Shown here in pieces: positions 27,296-36,861 of a stretch of DNA of 64,000 bases. A program made the translations under genes and the position numbers. Position 1 is the stretch's first letter; the number at the start of each line of letters is the position of its first letter. Below the pieces are notes generated by a model. It was not told the DNA's origin, ran no database searches, and was given only the letters and a program-made list of their open reading frames with translations. Origin of the DNA: UBA1205 sp045534635 (GTDB taxonomy: Bacteria > Bacteroidota > Bacteroidia > Bacteroidales > WCHB1-69); the NCBI GenBank assembly GCA_045534635.1, contig JAZSKB010000051.1:1-64000 (forward strand), given 5' to 3'.

Positions 27296-28252
27296 TTATT
27301 TTCTATTAGGTGATTTCTTCAAAACAAATGATTTGTTTGCCCAAGGACTTGTTTGGTTAAGACCTCTTGACAAATTAAATCCCATTGGTTCTATTTCGTG
27401 CAAATCATTAAAATATAGATGTAAAGTCATTGCTACTGCAGCCATATCATTATCTGCTACGGTATTTTTGGTAGTAGATTCTTGAGTAATTTTTGTTGAT
27501 TCTTCAGGTAATGTTTGTTTTTTAGTAAGTTGACGTTTAAAATATTTGCCTGTTAACATAAATACTACTGCTACAAGAAGTAATAATGTAAATACAACAG
27601 ACATAGATGTAAGTGTTATAATAAATCCATGAGGGTCTTTTTTGCCATATTTATCAGAACGAGATTCCATATCAACTTCTGCGTTCATCGCTTTAGGTGT
27701 AGGTTTGTTATAAATATGCCATTCTCTATCATTTTTTATATCTATCAACTTAGCAGGAGAACCATCTTCTTTTGTAAATGATTCCATTCTTCCAAAAGAC
27801 ACACCTGGTTTTTGGTCTGCTATATTGTAAGAAACACTATCTATCAATTCAGCACCACTTTGGTCATATAATGCAAAATATCCACGTCCATCAATTGCTT
27901 CATCCATTGTAAAGTTTAGATGAAAAATACCACGTGTATCTTCATTTGATGCATATAACAATACAAATGTTTGGGGTGCTATATAAACACGATTATCATT
28001 TTTAGGAATACGATATTTTCTTGGATTTGATGGGTCATTTGTAACAAAACACCCTCCCAAATTAACAGTAGAATAGCCTATGTTATAGATTTCTATCCAA
28101 CCACATCTTTCACCAAATTCGTCAATACAATTACTGTCATTGAATACCAATACTTCATTGATACGAAGATTTTTAATCCCTTGGGCTTGCAATATACCAA
28201 GACTAAATGACATTGCTACGAATAAAACTATACTAACAATTCCTCTTCTCAT
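27296..28252 (-). CDS. Lamin-tail domain / OadG-like decarboxylase subunit fusion
   Basis: The ATG at 28252 (MRRGIVSIVLFVAMSF) is chosen over one 8 codons upstream because it begins a normal signal peptide, cleaved after LQAQ. Residues about 28-150 form a lamin-tail-like (LTD) beta domain (LRINEVLVFNDSN ... GWIEIYNIGYSTVNLGG). A membrane segment follows near residues 215-237, then a cytoplasmic tail with VAMTLHLYF typical of OadG/MmdD subunits, ending in basic residues. The OadG part anchors and stabilises the decarboxylase. The periplasmic LTD extension seems to be a Bacteroidota feature. First gene of the operon. Confidence 0.85.
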   Translation of the reverse strand: MRRGIVSIVLFVAMSFSLGILQAQGIKNLRINEVLVFNDSNCIDEFGERCGWIEIYNIGYSTVNLGGCFVTNDPSNPRKYRIPKNDNRVYIAPQTFVLLYASNEDTRGIFHLNFTMDEAIDGRGYFALYDQSGAELIDSVSYNIADQKPGVSFGRMESFTKEDGSPAKLIDIKNDREWHIYNKPTPKAMNAEVDMESRSDKYGKKDPHGFIITLTSMSVVFTLLLLVAVVFMLTGKYFKRQLTKKQTLPEESTKITQESTTKNTVADNDMAAVAMTLHLYFNDLHEIEPMGFNLSRGLNQTSPWANKSFVLKKSPNRK

Positions 28253-28314
28253 ATATGCTTTACAATTACAAATCAATTATTTACAAAAATATTACAAAAG
28301 ATTTTTTAAGATTG

Positions 28315-28345
28315 CAAAGGTATTCTTTTTTTTAATAAAAACCAA
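28315..28345 (-). promoter_or_regulatory. Promoter of the methylmalonyl-CoA decarboxylase operon
   Basis: On the minus strand a TTGG at 28342-28345 (-33 like) and TACCTTTG at 28315-28322 (-7) are separated by 19 bp, followed by a 62-nt leader to the ATG at 28252. Confidence 0.7.
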
Positions 28346-28488
28346 GTTTTACACAAAAAAATCACAATTTATTTATCTTTCTCTTAGATAGTCTATTGTA
28401 TTTTGTATTTTCATCAAATGAAAACCTATTTAAATTTCATTTTCAAAAAGAATGATATTAGATAGGAATATTTATAGTAATTTTGTCA

Positions 28489-30987
28489 TTAAAATGGATA
28501 TCCTATTCCAAAAACAATTGCTCTGTCGTTTCTAAAATCTTTATAAGATTTCCAATTAAAATGTTGCCAAGATTGATTTCCAGCCAAGGCAGGATTGTGT
28601 ATTTTGAGAGCATAATCCAAACGAAGGACAAAGAAAGACAAATCTAAACGAATTCCAATACCAGCATCTATAGCAATTTCTTTGTAAAAACGATTAAAAA
28701 CAAATTCTCCATTTGGAAACTCTTTATTTGAACGCAATAACCATACATTACCAGCATCAACAAAAAGAGCAGCATTCAAAACTTTATAAATCTTAAAACG
28801 ATATTCTAAATTGAGTTCTAATTTTATATCTCCAACATTTTCTATTACAAAAGTAGAAGCCGAAGTATCGATATATCCTCCTGGTCCAAGTGTTCGTAAA
28901 CGCCATGCCCTCATAGAATTAGAACCTCCTAAATAAAAACTTTTTTCAAAAGGCAAAGACTGAGAGTTCAAAATAGGAATGCCAAGACCTGCCGCAGCAT
29001 GAAAAACCATCATTTGTTTTTTTGTACGGAAAATATTATAAACAATATCTACATCAGCAGTAATGCCACTTGCAAAAGGAATTTTCCATATTACGTATTG
29101 ACCATATTCATTCAATTGTTTAGAAGTATGTTTTCCCAAAGCATTCATAATACCATAAAGAATATTACCATACCAATCTATATTAGTTTTTAATACCATT
29201 TTGTTCGCATTTTGTAATATAAATTCATAATTGCTACCCAAAATAAAATGGTCTTTGTATTTTTCTAAAATACGTCTTGTAAAATGATAACGGGCAACCG
29301 CTTCCTCAAAATCGGGTGCTGGATACATTTTAATAATACTTAAATCTACAACGGAAATAGAATGGTCTATCCGCCACGCTCTATTTTTGCCAACACGTCT
29401 TCCCAATTTATATGTAAAACCAATATTTGTCAAAAATCTATCATAATAATCTTGACGCATATAGTTGGCAGTCAATTGGATAAGTGTTTTTATACGAAAA
29501 GATTTTGAAATATTTTGTTGTTTTATAGGAAAAAGAAATCGAGGAATTTCCAATCCGAGCGTTCCTCCTAATTCAAAATTACGAAAACGAAATCGGGAGC
29601 TATCATTTTGCAATTCGTGAGTATATTTTAAGGTAAAAGAAAGAATTTCTGCACCTTTGAATACATTTCTATTCATCAATGTTAAACTACCTCCAATACC
29701 AATTCTTGAACCTGTATTTTTCAATAAAGCATCAAAGCCCATTGTTCGTTTTTTTCCTCTAATGAGTTGAATACGACAATCTAAAGAACCTGTATCCGAC
29801 ATATAATCCTTTTTGCTTTCAGGTGTTTCGGCATAAAGAATTTTAATAAAATCGAAATTACGCATATCGGAATAACGGTCGTAAGTCAATTGTGAACGTC
29901 TTGAAGAATAAAGCATTCCTTTTTTAAAACGAAGAGGATAAACTATACTTTTTGGTAAATACGATTTTGTATGATTGTAATATATAGTATATTCATTTGT
30001 ATCTATTTTACGAACAATTTCTCTATATTTTATAGTTTTAACATTGGAAATATCAGCCATATTTGATACACCTTCAAATATGCTAATTGTATTTATTTTA
30101 TATTTACGATGTTTGCCTACAACAATAGAACTATCTTCTAATTGGTATTTTGGATTGTCAATTATTATCTGAACATTTAAAAGATGATTGCCAATATTGG
30201 TATCTATTTTGTAATGAATATAATTTTTATCAAAAAAATAGTAACCTCTATTTTGCATTGTTGTAACAATACGTTCTTGTTCTTGAGTAAAAATATCTAC
30301 ACTATAAATATCTCCACGATGAATATATCTACGTAAAGTATCTCTAAGCACTAAATTGTAAATATTGCTATCGGGAATTTCATAATTTATGGCATTAATA
30401 CGATAAGGTTCTCCCGCCTTAACATAATAATATACTTTTGCTTTTTTCCATTTGTATTTAACTTCATTGGTTACAACAGAATTGAAATAACCATTGTTGA
30501 ACATCATTAAACGAATTTGAGCCATAGAATAACTCAACATCGAAGTATCTAACAATACAGGCTCTTCACCAAAATTGGTTTGTATCCACAAATAAATATT
30601 TTGTTTTTTTTGTCGATAATAATCATTTGTAGCGGTATCTAAAATAACAGGATATTTTCCCAAGGTTGCTCGAAGTTTTTTTTGCAAAGAAGACAATTGG
30701 TCATTATCTATTTTTCTTTGCATTTGCTGATAAATACCAACACTCCATGGAAAAATTCCAAAAGTTTTTTTGTTGGTTTTCGGTCTAACGGCATATACCA
30801 AATCTGAAGCGACATCAATATTTTTGCCTTCCTGAACAATAACTTTATTTTTTTCCAATAAATATTCACCATTGGCTAAATATTTTTCTGGTGAACATGA
30901 AAAAAAAGAATATGCAAGTACCGCAATAAACAATAGATATTGCCATTTAAATGTATTACAACTTGAATATTCTATTTTTTTTGACAT
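28489..30987 (-). CDS. tamL: TamL-type BamA-superfamily outer-membrane lipoprotein
   Basis: An 832-residue protein with a lipoprotein signal (YSFFSCSPEKYL, lipidated Cys31), about three POTRA-like modules (roughly residues 35-380; one ends YRINAINYEIPDSNIYN) and a C-terminal Omp85 barrel. The barrel includes SRIGIGGSLTLMNRNVFKGAE, GGSNSMRAWRLRTLGPGGY (the VRGF/Y-like loop near residues 685-705) and the final strand VFGIGYPF. A lipidated BamA homologue of this size is TamL of Bacteroidota, thought to act with TamB in outer-membrane assembly. No tamB is adjacent. It starts on the last base of the lolA stop codon. Confidence 0.88.
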   Translation of the reverse strand: MSKKIEYSSCNTFKWQYLLFIAVLAYSFFSCSPEKYLANGEYLLEKNKVIVQEGKNIDVASDLVYAVRPKTNKKTFGIFPWSVGIYQQMQRKIDNDQLSSLQKKLRATLGKYPVILDTATNDYYRQKKQNIYLWIQTNFGEEPVLLDTSMLSYSMAQIRLMMFNNGYFNSVVTNEVKYKWKKAKVYYYVKAGEPYRINAINYEIPDSNIYNLVLRDTLRRYIHRGDIYSVDIFTQEQERIVTTMQNRGYYFFDKNYIHYKIDTNIGNHLLNVQIIIDNPKYQLEDSSIVVGKHRKYKINTISIFEGVSNMADISNVKTIKYREIVRKIDTNEYTIYYNHTKSYLPKSIVYPLRFKKGMLYSSRRSQLTYDRYSDMRNFDFIKILYAETPESKKDYMSDTGSLDCRIQLIRGKKRTMGFDALLKNTGSRIGIGGSLTLMNRNVFKGAEILSFTLKYTHELQNDSSRFRFRNFELGGTLGLEIPRFLFPIKQQNISKSFRIKTLIQLTANYMRQDYYDRFLTNIGFTYKLGRRVGKNRAWRIDHSISVVDLSIIKMYPAPDFEEAVARYHFTRRILEKYKDHFILGSNYEFILQNANKMVLKTNIDWYGNILYGIMNALGKHTSKQLNEYGQYVIWKIPFASGITADVDIVYNIFRTKKQMMVFHAAAGLGIPILNSQSLPFEKSFYLGGSNSMRAWRLRTLGPGGYIDTSASTFVIENVGDIKLELNLEYRFKIYKVLNAALFVDAGNVWLLRSNKEFPNGEFVFNRFYKEIAIDAGIGIRLDLSFFVLRLDYALKIHNPALAGNQSWQHFNWKSYKDFRNDRAIVFGIGYPF

Positions 30988-31646
30988 TAACGCATATCAA
31001 TTATATCAACATTAGGATAAGTGGCAGAATCAAAACAAAATTCATTGTCTGCAATTTTTTGATTGACAACAAATTTTTCTATAATATAATTATATTTTGT
31101 GCCATCTTTTTCGGAAATTACAGAACGTTTGATTTGACATTTTGTTTTATCAATAATCAAGCGGACCCTTGCAATAGAACTTGTTTTCAAAGGGATTAAA
31201 TCAATAATTTGTACCAAAACACCTTTTTCTGTCTGTTCTCGAATAAACATAGAACGATAATTTTTTTCATAATCTTTTACCATTTTAATAGGGTTTAATT
31301 GTTCGGTATCGTTAGAATCGTAAGGAACAATGGTTACCTCTTGTTGTTCAGGTAGATATGTCCATACCGATTTTGTATTACAAAATATTTTTTGTGTTTC
31401 TGTATCAAGACAATAACTATCTCCTTTAATATGTATTTTTCCTTTTATTTCAGAAAGTATTTTTTCATTTTTTTCTGTTTGAAACACAAAATCAATACTT
31501 ATCGTAGAATAGTTGGTCATTTTTTTCATCAAAGATTTTAAAATAGCAACGGCTTGTTCATCAACAAATTTATTAGTTTGAGATGATTGTGCAGCTATTG
31601 TTAACGACCCCAATGCCATTATTGCGAATAAAACTACTTTCTTCAT
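30987..31646 (-). CDS. lolA: LolA-like outer-membrane lipoprotein carrier
   Basis: The ATG at 31646 (MKKVVLFAIMALGSLTIAAQ) is preferred over one 13 codons upstream because it starts the signal peptide. The 219-residue protein shows LolA-like sequence: SLMKKMTNYSTISIDFVFQTEK, GKIHIKGDSYCLDTETQKIFCNTKSVWTYLPEQQEVTIV, and KTSSIARVRLIIDKTKCQIKRS. LolA shuttles lipoproteins across the periplasm. It lies between ftsK (47 bp) and tamL (one-base overlap). Confidence 0.88.
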   Translation of the reverse strand: MKKVVLFAIMALGSLTIAAQSSQTNKFVDEQAVAILKSLMKKMTNYSTISIDFVFQTEKNEKILSEIKGKIHIKGDSYCLDTETQKIFCNTKSVWTYLPEQQEVTIVPYDSNDTEQLNPIKMVKDYEKNYRSMFIREQTEKGVLVQIIDLIPLKTSSIARVRLIIDKTKCQIKRSVISEKDGTKYNYIIEKFVVNQKIADNEFCFDSATYPNVDIIDMR

Positions 31647-31693
31647 ATCAAAATTCCTCCTTTGTTTATTATACGACAAAATCATTCCAAAGT

Positions 31694-34450
31694 TTAATTT
31701 CCATTCTTAATTTTTAATTGTTCTTCCAAATCTTGAATATTTATAATACGAACTTCGCGAACTTTACTACCGATAGAAGGACCTACAATACCTTCTCTTT
31801 CAAGTTGGTCCATTATTCTTCCTGCTCTATTGTAACCTATTTTAAATTTACGTTGCAAGAAAGATGTTGAACCTTGTTGTTTTTCTACAACTTCACGAGC
31901 GGCATCATCGAACAAGGGGTCAAATTCGCCATCATCTGCCTGTTGTATAGTGGTTTCCGAAGCATCATCTGCCACTTCTGGCAATAAAAAGGCATCGGTA
32001 TAACCATGTTGTTCTCCGATAAAAGCACATATTTTTTCTACTTCCGGAGTGTCAACAAGTGCACATTGTACACGAGTAATATTACTACCTGTAGATATTA
32101 ACATATCGCCTCGACCTATTAAATTGTTGGCACCAGTAGCATCTAAAATTGTTCGTGAGTCTATTTTTGAAGATACCTTAAAAGCAATTCTCGCTGGGAA
32201 ATTTGCTTTGATAATACCTGTAATAATATTTACAGAAGGACGTTGTGTTGCAATAATCAAATGAATGCCTATTGCTCTTGCCAATTGTGCCAAACGGGCA
32301 ATTGGTTGTTCTACTTCTCTTCCTGCTGTCATAATACAATCGGCAAATTCATCAAATACCAATACAATATATGGAAGAAAACGATGTCCATTTTCTGGAT
32401 TAAGACATCTTTTTTTGAATTTTTCGTTGTATTCTATAATATTTCTACATTCGGCACTTTTCAACAATTCGTACCGCATATCCATTTCGTTGCACAATGA
32501 ATTTAATGTTTTTACTACTTTTTTAGTGTCGGTAATAATTGCTTCGGCAGAATCGGGTAATTTTGCTAAATAATGTCTTTCTATTCGTGCATACAATGTT
32601 AGTTCTACCTTTTTGGGGTCAACTAAAACAAATTTCAATTCGGCAGGATGTTTTTTGTACAACAAAGATGTTAATACGGCGTTTAAACCTACCGATTTCC
32701 CTTGTCCGGTGGCTCCTGCCATTAAAACGTGAGGCATTTTTGCCAAATCGAAAACAAATACTTCATCGGAAATGGTTTTGCCTATTGCTATTGGCAATGC
32801 CATTTTTTCACTATTTTGAAATTTTTCTGATAAAATACATGTTTTCATTGGAACTATTTGAGGTGTTGTATTGGGAACTTCTATACCTATTGTTCCTTTG
32901 CCCGGTATTGGTGCAATAATTCTTATTCCTAATGCTGAAAGGCTCAAAGCAATATCATCTTCCAAATTTTTAATTTTAGAAATACGAATGCCCGGAGCAG
33001 GAACAATTTCATACAATGTAATGGTTGGTCCTTCTATTGCACTTATACTGGATATTTGTATTTTGTATGTTTCTAATGTATCTTTGATACGTTGTTTGTT
33101 TTTTGCTATTTCTGCAATTTTTTCTTCTTTTGTGCGAGTTACATTTGCATAATCTTCCAAAAAATCTGAACTTGGAAATTGAAAATTAGGCAATTCTGCA
33201 CGAGGGTCGAATGGTCCAAATCTTGCACACAAGTCTTCGGCTGTCGTTAATTCTTCTCTTGTATATTCTATTGGTTCTAATGATTCTTTATCAACATTTT
33301 GTTCTTCTTCTGTTTCTTCTGTTGGAATATCTACCACTTCATTGAACATTATTTGTTCATCAGTTGTTTCTTGAGATAAAATTTCTTCTTCTGTATCATC
33401 CAAAAGCACATCTTGACCGCCAAAAGTATCATTTTCAGGATATTCTTCTAAAATATTTTCTTTAGGCAATTCTACTGTTGTTACAGAAAATGTTAAACGT
33501 TCATCAATGGATATTTCTTCATTATTAATATCCTCTTTTTCTTTTAAAGAGGCTATATTCTCTTCTTTTAAAGATGGTTCTTCCGTTTTTTCTTCTTCTA
33601 AATTTATTTGTTTTTTCTTTTTTCTAAACAATTTTGTCCAAATACTCGGTTGTGACAATTGAGGTTTTTCTATTGTTTCTTCTGGTAAAGTTAAATCAGA
33701 TGTTGTTTTATTTGTTTGTTCTGGTATTTCTTCGTCAATATCTTCGCATGTTGATTTTTTATTTTTTATCAACAATTGCCAACCTCCTAATATTATCAAA
33801 ATTGCTGAAGCATAAAATAATAGAAGTAAAATTACTCCAATAAAACCTATTTTTTGTTCTAAATATAAAAATACATCTTGACATATTTCTCCACTACTCC
33901 ATTCCGCAATATTGATAGTTGCCGAAAACAACGAAACCCAAATAATAATTGCAATTGTTATTACTGTCGTTTTAAACAAAGGCAATATTGATACTTTAAA
34001 CATCAATCGTACTGCATATAAGAAAAATAATAACAATACTCCAAATGCGGCTATCCCAAACCATTTTTTTATAAATAAAAATGAAAAATACATACCCAAA
34101 ACACCCAACATGTTTTTTACTCTTCCGTCTGCATTGATTTGGAAAAGATTGGTATTGAACAAACTATCATCTGCATCGTGGGTGCCTAAAAAAGAAATAA
34201 AAGATAATAAAAGAAAAAAAGTAAATATTAACAAAAATAAACCATTCAACACCTTAAATGTGTCGGATTTCACAAATGCTAAAAAACTTGAACCCTTACT
34301 TGTAGATTTTTGTCCTTTGGAGGTGCTTTTTTGGGAAGAACGTTTATTTTTTACTTTCTTTTTCTTTTCGCCTTTCTCCAACTTTACAGCGGTTTTAGCA
34401 ACTTGTTTCGACTGATTTACATTTACTTGAAACCTTTCTTTATTCGACAT
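31694..34450 (-). CDS. ftsK: DNA translocase FtsK
   Basis: A 918-residue FtsK/SpoIIIE protein. A basic N-terminal region is followed by four hydrophobic segments in roughly residues 55-225, an acidic linker rich in Glu (about 230-430), the alpha/beta motor with Walker A GATGQGKSVGLN near residues 579-590 and LPYIVLVFDEFADCIMT (Walker B), then the DNA-recognising gamma winged helix at the C-terminus (FKIGYNRAGRIMDQLEREG). It pumps chromosome termini through the division septum for dimer resolution. First gene of ftsK-lolA-tamL. Confidence 0.97.
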   Translation of the reverse strand: MSNKERFQVNVNQSKQVAKTAVKLEKGEKKKKVKNKRSSQKSTSKGQKSTSKGSSFLAFVKSDTFKVLNGLFLLIFTFFLLLSFISFLGTHDADDSLFNTNLFQINADGRVKNMLGVLGMYFSFLFIKKWFGIAAFGVLLLFFLYAVRLMFKVSILPLFKTTVITIAIIIWVSLFSATINIAEWSSGEICQDVFLYLEQKIGFIGVILLLLFYASAILIILGGWQLLIKNKKSTCEDIDEEIPEQTNKTTSDLTLPEETIEKPQLSQPSIWTKLFRKKKKQINLEEEKTEEPSLKEENIASLKEKEDINNEEISIDERLTFSVTTVELPKENILEEYPENDTFGGQDVLLDDTEEEILSQETTDEQIMFNEVVDIPTEETEEEQNVDKESLEPIEYTREELTTAEDLCARFGPFDPRAELPNFQFPSSDFLEDYANVTRTKEEKIAEIAKNKQRIKDTLETYKIQISSISAIEGPTITLYEIVPAPGIRISKIKNLEDDIALSLSALGIRIIAPIPGKGTIGIEVPNTTPQIVPMKTCILSEKFQNSEKMALPIAIGKTISDEVFVFDLAKMPHVLMAGATGQGKSVGLNAVLTSLLYKKHPAELKFVLVDPKKVELTLYARIERHYLAKLPDSAEAIITDTKKVVKTLNSLCNEMDMRYELLKSAECRNIIEYNEKFKKRCLNPENGHRFLPYIVLVFDEFADCIMTAGREVEQPIARLAQLARAIGIHLIIATQRPSVNIITGIIKANFPARIAFKVSSKIDSRTILDATGANNLIGRGDMLISTGSNITRVQCALVDTPEVEKICAFIGEQHGYTDAFLLPEVADDASETTIQQADDGEFDPLFDDAAREVVEKQQGSTSFLQRKFKIGYNRAGRIMDQLEREGIVGPSIGSKVREVRIINIQDLEEQLKIKNGN

Positions 34451-34529
34451 GTGTAATCAACTCAAAAATAAATAAAACATTTATTATCAAATAATTATAT
34501 ATTTGTATCTATACAAAATACTCATTTTA

Positions 34530-34537
34530 CAAAGATA
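34530..34537 (-). promoter_or_regulatory. -7 element of the ftsK operon promoter
   Basis: Minus-strand TATCTTTG followed by T, 80 bp before the ftsK ATG. Confidence 0.6.
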
Positions 34538-34743
34538 ATTATTTGATATAATGAGATAATTCGCTCTAATTATAAATTGTAAACAACGGGGTGTTAATTA
34601 ATAATGGATAAATACAAAGAGACAAGATACAAAATATTGTTTGTTGATGAGAGCAGATAGGAAAGATTTTCCAAGATAGACAATCCATTGGAAAAATTGT
34701 CAAAAGTATAGAAGAAAGTAGGTTTCGTATTAATTTTTTTTTG

Positions 34744-34751
34744 TATCTTTG
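34744..34751 (+). promoter_or_regulatory. -7 element driving leader-element copy 1
   Basis: TATCTTTG followed by CA lies directly before the repeated element. Expected transcription start is about 34757, at the ATG of the tiny Cys-rich ORF. Confidence 0.6.
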
Positions 34752-34755
34752 CAAA

Positions 34756-34847
34756 ATGAAACAACCTTTTTGTTGTGGTTTAGATGGTTCTAAATGCAAC
34801 CTCAGCTGTCAAAACTGCGGTAAAAGGTAAAGAAGTAAAAATTAGAG
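34756..34847 (+). repeat. Leader/micropeptide element, copy 1 (intact)
   Basis: This copy shares about 90 bp with 40921-41009 and its 3' half with 42621-42675; the most conserved core is CTGCGGTAAAAGG followed by GTAAAAATTAGAG. It encodes a 24-residue ORF (34756-34830) with five cysteines: MKQPFCCGLDGSKCNLSCQN then CGKR. In copies 2 and 3 this reading is broken (start ATA, premature stop, one-base shifts). It precedes a secreted-protein gene by about 25 bp. It may be a tiny Cys-rich peptide gene or a transcribed leader RNA. Confidence 0.6.
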
Positions 34848-34871
34848 AGTACCAAAATACCACAACCATTC

Positions 34872-35726
34872 ATGAAAGAACTATTTTTTTACATACGATT
34901 TGTCTTGTTGCTAATCCTCCCTTGTTTTTCCGCCAAAGCACAAACAGAACGCCACCCGCTTTGTGACAGTCTGTATAAACATTCGGGAACCTTCTCCGCC
35001 GACTCCTCCGTCTACAGTATGCGGATTGGCGACCGAACAATAGACTTCCCTTTATCGTTCAAAACATGGTGGGGACGAGCATATAGTGCTGAAACCACTT
35101 TCGTTGAAAATGGCACCATCTACATCTTCCGTGAGTACTCTTTTAATATTAATTTGGAGACACCATGTATTTGCACATCTTTCTATTACATCATCCCTCA
35201 CAAACATGCAGACCATCCTTCCCACCTGCAAAAAATGTTTTACCGCTGGGAAGACAGTACTTCATATTTCACCGAATCGGTCAATTACATCTATGAAGCG
35301 GGTGTAACGCTTGCACATAACAACTTAAGGGACATGCCACGACACTGGTACCCAATCAAAAAATACGACGGAAAGTATTATCTCAGCATAGATTACCCCT
35401 ATATGACCGAACTGTGCGACAGTGTTGAGGTATTTCACGGAATGGAACTATCCGTTTTACCCATCCGGAATGTGTCGAAACAGGGCAACAATTACCATTA
35501 TGAACTCTGTAACCTGTACGACAACAACAAGTGGTATCGTGTCACACTCTCTCCCTACCAGAACAACAAAATGCTGTGGGTTCGCACCGTGGAAAATCCG
35601 GATGGAAAAATCAAAAAAGAATTAATGACGACGGAAAAACATGTCCAGCACTTCGACCTGATAGAATGGGAATCCAGTGATCATATACCGAATGGACTTG
35701 AACACTATGACAAAATTGATTTTTAA
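34872..35726 (+). CDS. Secreted protein of unknown function
   Basis: I do not recognise it. The 284-residue product has a signal peptide (residues 1-23, LPCFSAKAQ) and a mature, aromatic-rich domain with several cysteines (ETPCICTSFYY, YHYELCNLY). Base composition is visibly GC-richer than the conserved flanks and codon use differs (many GGC, ACC, CCC), suggesting recent acquisition. It follows leader-element copy 1 and its promoter, and ends at a strong bidirectional hairpin. Confidence 0.75.
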   Translation: MKELFFYIRFVLLLILPCFSAKAQTERHPLCDSLYKHSGTFSADSSVYSMRIGDRTIDFPLSFKTWWGRAYSAETTFVENGTIYIFREYSFNINLETPCICTSFYYIIPHKHADHPSHLQKMFYRWEDSTSYFTESVNYIYEAGVTLAHNNLRDMPRHWYPIKKYDGKYYLSIDYPYMTELCDSVEVFHGMELSVLPIRNVSKQGNNYHYELCNLYDNNKWYRVTLSPYQNNKMLWVRTVENPDGKIKKELMTTEKHVQHFDLIEWESSDHIPNGLEHYDKIDF

Positions 35727-35763
35727 CAGATACATCTCCATAATAACCATTGTGAACTATATT

Positions 35764-35801
35764 CTTTCATTATGTAAAAATAACATAATGAAAGTAATTG
35801 T
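35764..35801. terminator. Bidirectional terminator between convergent island genes
   Basis: CTTTCATTATGT (35764-35775) pairs perfectly over 12 bp with ACATAATGAAAG (35783-35794), loop of 7 nt, followed by TAATTGTTTTTG. It lies between the gene ending at 35726 and the convergent gene ending at 35870. Confidence 0.8.
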
Positions 35802-35869
35802 TTTTGTCTTATCATTGCATATTGTTTATAAAAACATCTTTGACAAATCTTTTCACAATGGTGGTGTTG

Positions 35870-36790
35870 CTATCTATTGCGAATCTCTTCTTTGATATTT
35901 TTGTCACCGTATTTTTTTGCCTTTTTCAAATAAATCTCCTCTTTTTTCTTGTCACCTATACGATTATACGCCTCTGCAATATTGAGTAACACCAACGCAT
36001 CTCGTGGATTCGCTTCTTCTGCTCTTAACAACCACATCAAAGCGGAGTCTTCCTGCCCCATGATATGATAGGTAGCCGCCATTATATTGAGACTAAAGAC
36101 ATCCTGCGGATATAGTCGCAACATACTTTGTGCAATGCTACGTATATAGCATATCTTCAAAGTATCTTGTATGGTCAGAGTATCAGAATTTGACAACGCA
36201 TTATATAGTGTCTTCTCATAATCAAAAATTGAATATATCAGTATAGTGTCTATAGATTCAGTGATATTTGGATACTCCCATGCATTATTGTTTTTTTCAG
36301 CATGTTCAAGGGTTGACAGTATCTCATCTGTATAAGATTGCCATCGTCCGCTTTGGCTTAATAGGTATATTTTCCCGAAACGCATGTCTAAACGGTCAGG
36401 ATACCGTAGTATACCCTCTGAAATAATTAAAAGAGCGGAATCTGTCAAGAGGGAATCGTAATATTCCACACCATACATATATCCGGCAACATTCCCTATG
36501 CTGTCAGTCAAGGTGAACACTCCGGACACATCTATTCCTTCCGGAAGTTCTGTGGAAAGAATAGGACCTTTTGAAACATGTGCCTTATTCACCCAATAAT
36601 TGTATTCTGCAATGTAACGTTCTGCACTTTGGTCGTTACCGTAACGAATTTCGGACAATGTCTGCTCAATTGTAGCACTATCATTTTCACGCAAAGCTTT
36701 ATAAAAGTTGTCATATACATTCTGAGCATCCGCGATTTCGCATGAAAAAGCATATAGCACTACAACTACACTGATTATCAATTTTTTCAT
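35870..36790 (-). CDS. Secreted TPR-repeat protein
   Basis: The ATG at 36790 (MKKLIISVVVVLYAF) is chosen over one 25 codons upstream: it starts the signal peptide and lies 29 nt after a promoter. The 306-residue product has a signal peptide cleaved near DAQ, an N-terminal helical region with NVAGYMYGVEYYDSLLTDSA, and at least two clear tetratricopeptide repeats near the C-terminus (DVFSLNIMAATYHIMGQEDS, ALVLLNIAEAYNRIGDKKKE). TPRs bind other proteins; partner unknown. Its first codons and promoter are copied at the next gene upstream (37616-37685). Confidence 0.8.
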   Translation of the reverse strand: MKKLIISVVVVLYAFSCEIADAQNVYDNFYKALRENDSATIEQTLSEIRYGNDQSAERYIAEYNYWVNKAHVSKGPILSTELPEGIDVSGVFTLTDSIGNVAGYMYGVEYYDSLLTDSALLIISEGILRYPDRLDMRFGKIYLLSQSGRWQSYTDEILSTLEHAEKNNNAWEYPNITESIDTILIYSIFDYEKTLYNALSNSDTLTIQDTLKICYIRSIAQSMLRLYPQDVFSLNIMAATYHIMGQEDSALMWLLRAEEANPRDALVLLNIAEAYNRIGDKKKEEIYLKKAKKYGDKNIKEEIRNR

Positions 36791-36840
36791 AAATAAAAAC
36801 ATTAAAAATTTTGTAATTGCAAAAGTAATCAAAATTTTAA
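36771..36840 (-). repeat. 70-bp promoter plus signal-peptide-start repeat, copy 1
   Basis: Nearly identical to 37616-37685 (four substitutions seen). It covers the -7 element TACTTTTG (minus strand, 36820-36827), the leader and the first seven codons MKKLIIS of the TPR protein gene. Confidence 0.85.
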
Positions 36841-36861
36841 ATACTGCCGATATATGCAAAA

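Larger units (their letters stand above)
34451..34871. other. 421-bp divergent intergenic region at the edge of the accessory island
   Basis: Contains the ftsK promoter (34530-34537), about 190 bp of sequence with nothing recognisable, a plus-strand promoter (34744-34751) and leader-element copy 1 (34756-34847). It marks the left border of the accessory island. Confidence 0.65.

Noticed and set aside
33912..34415. 167-codon plus-strand ORF
   Set aside because: Antisense to the ftsK N-terminal membrane region; shadow of hydrophobic codons.
34566..34799. 77-codon minus-strand ORF upstream of the island
   Set aside because: Overlaps the plus-strand promoter and leader element and has low-complexity, hydrophobic composition without a promoter; treated as chance.
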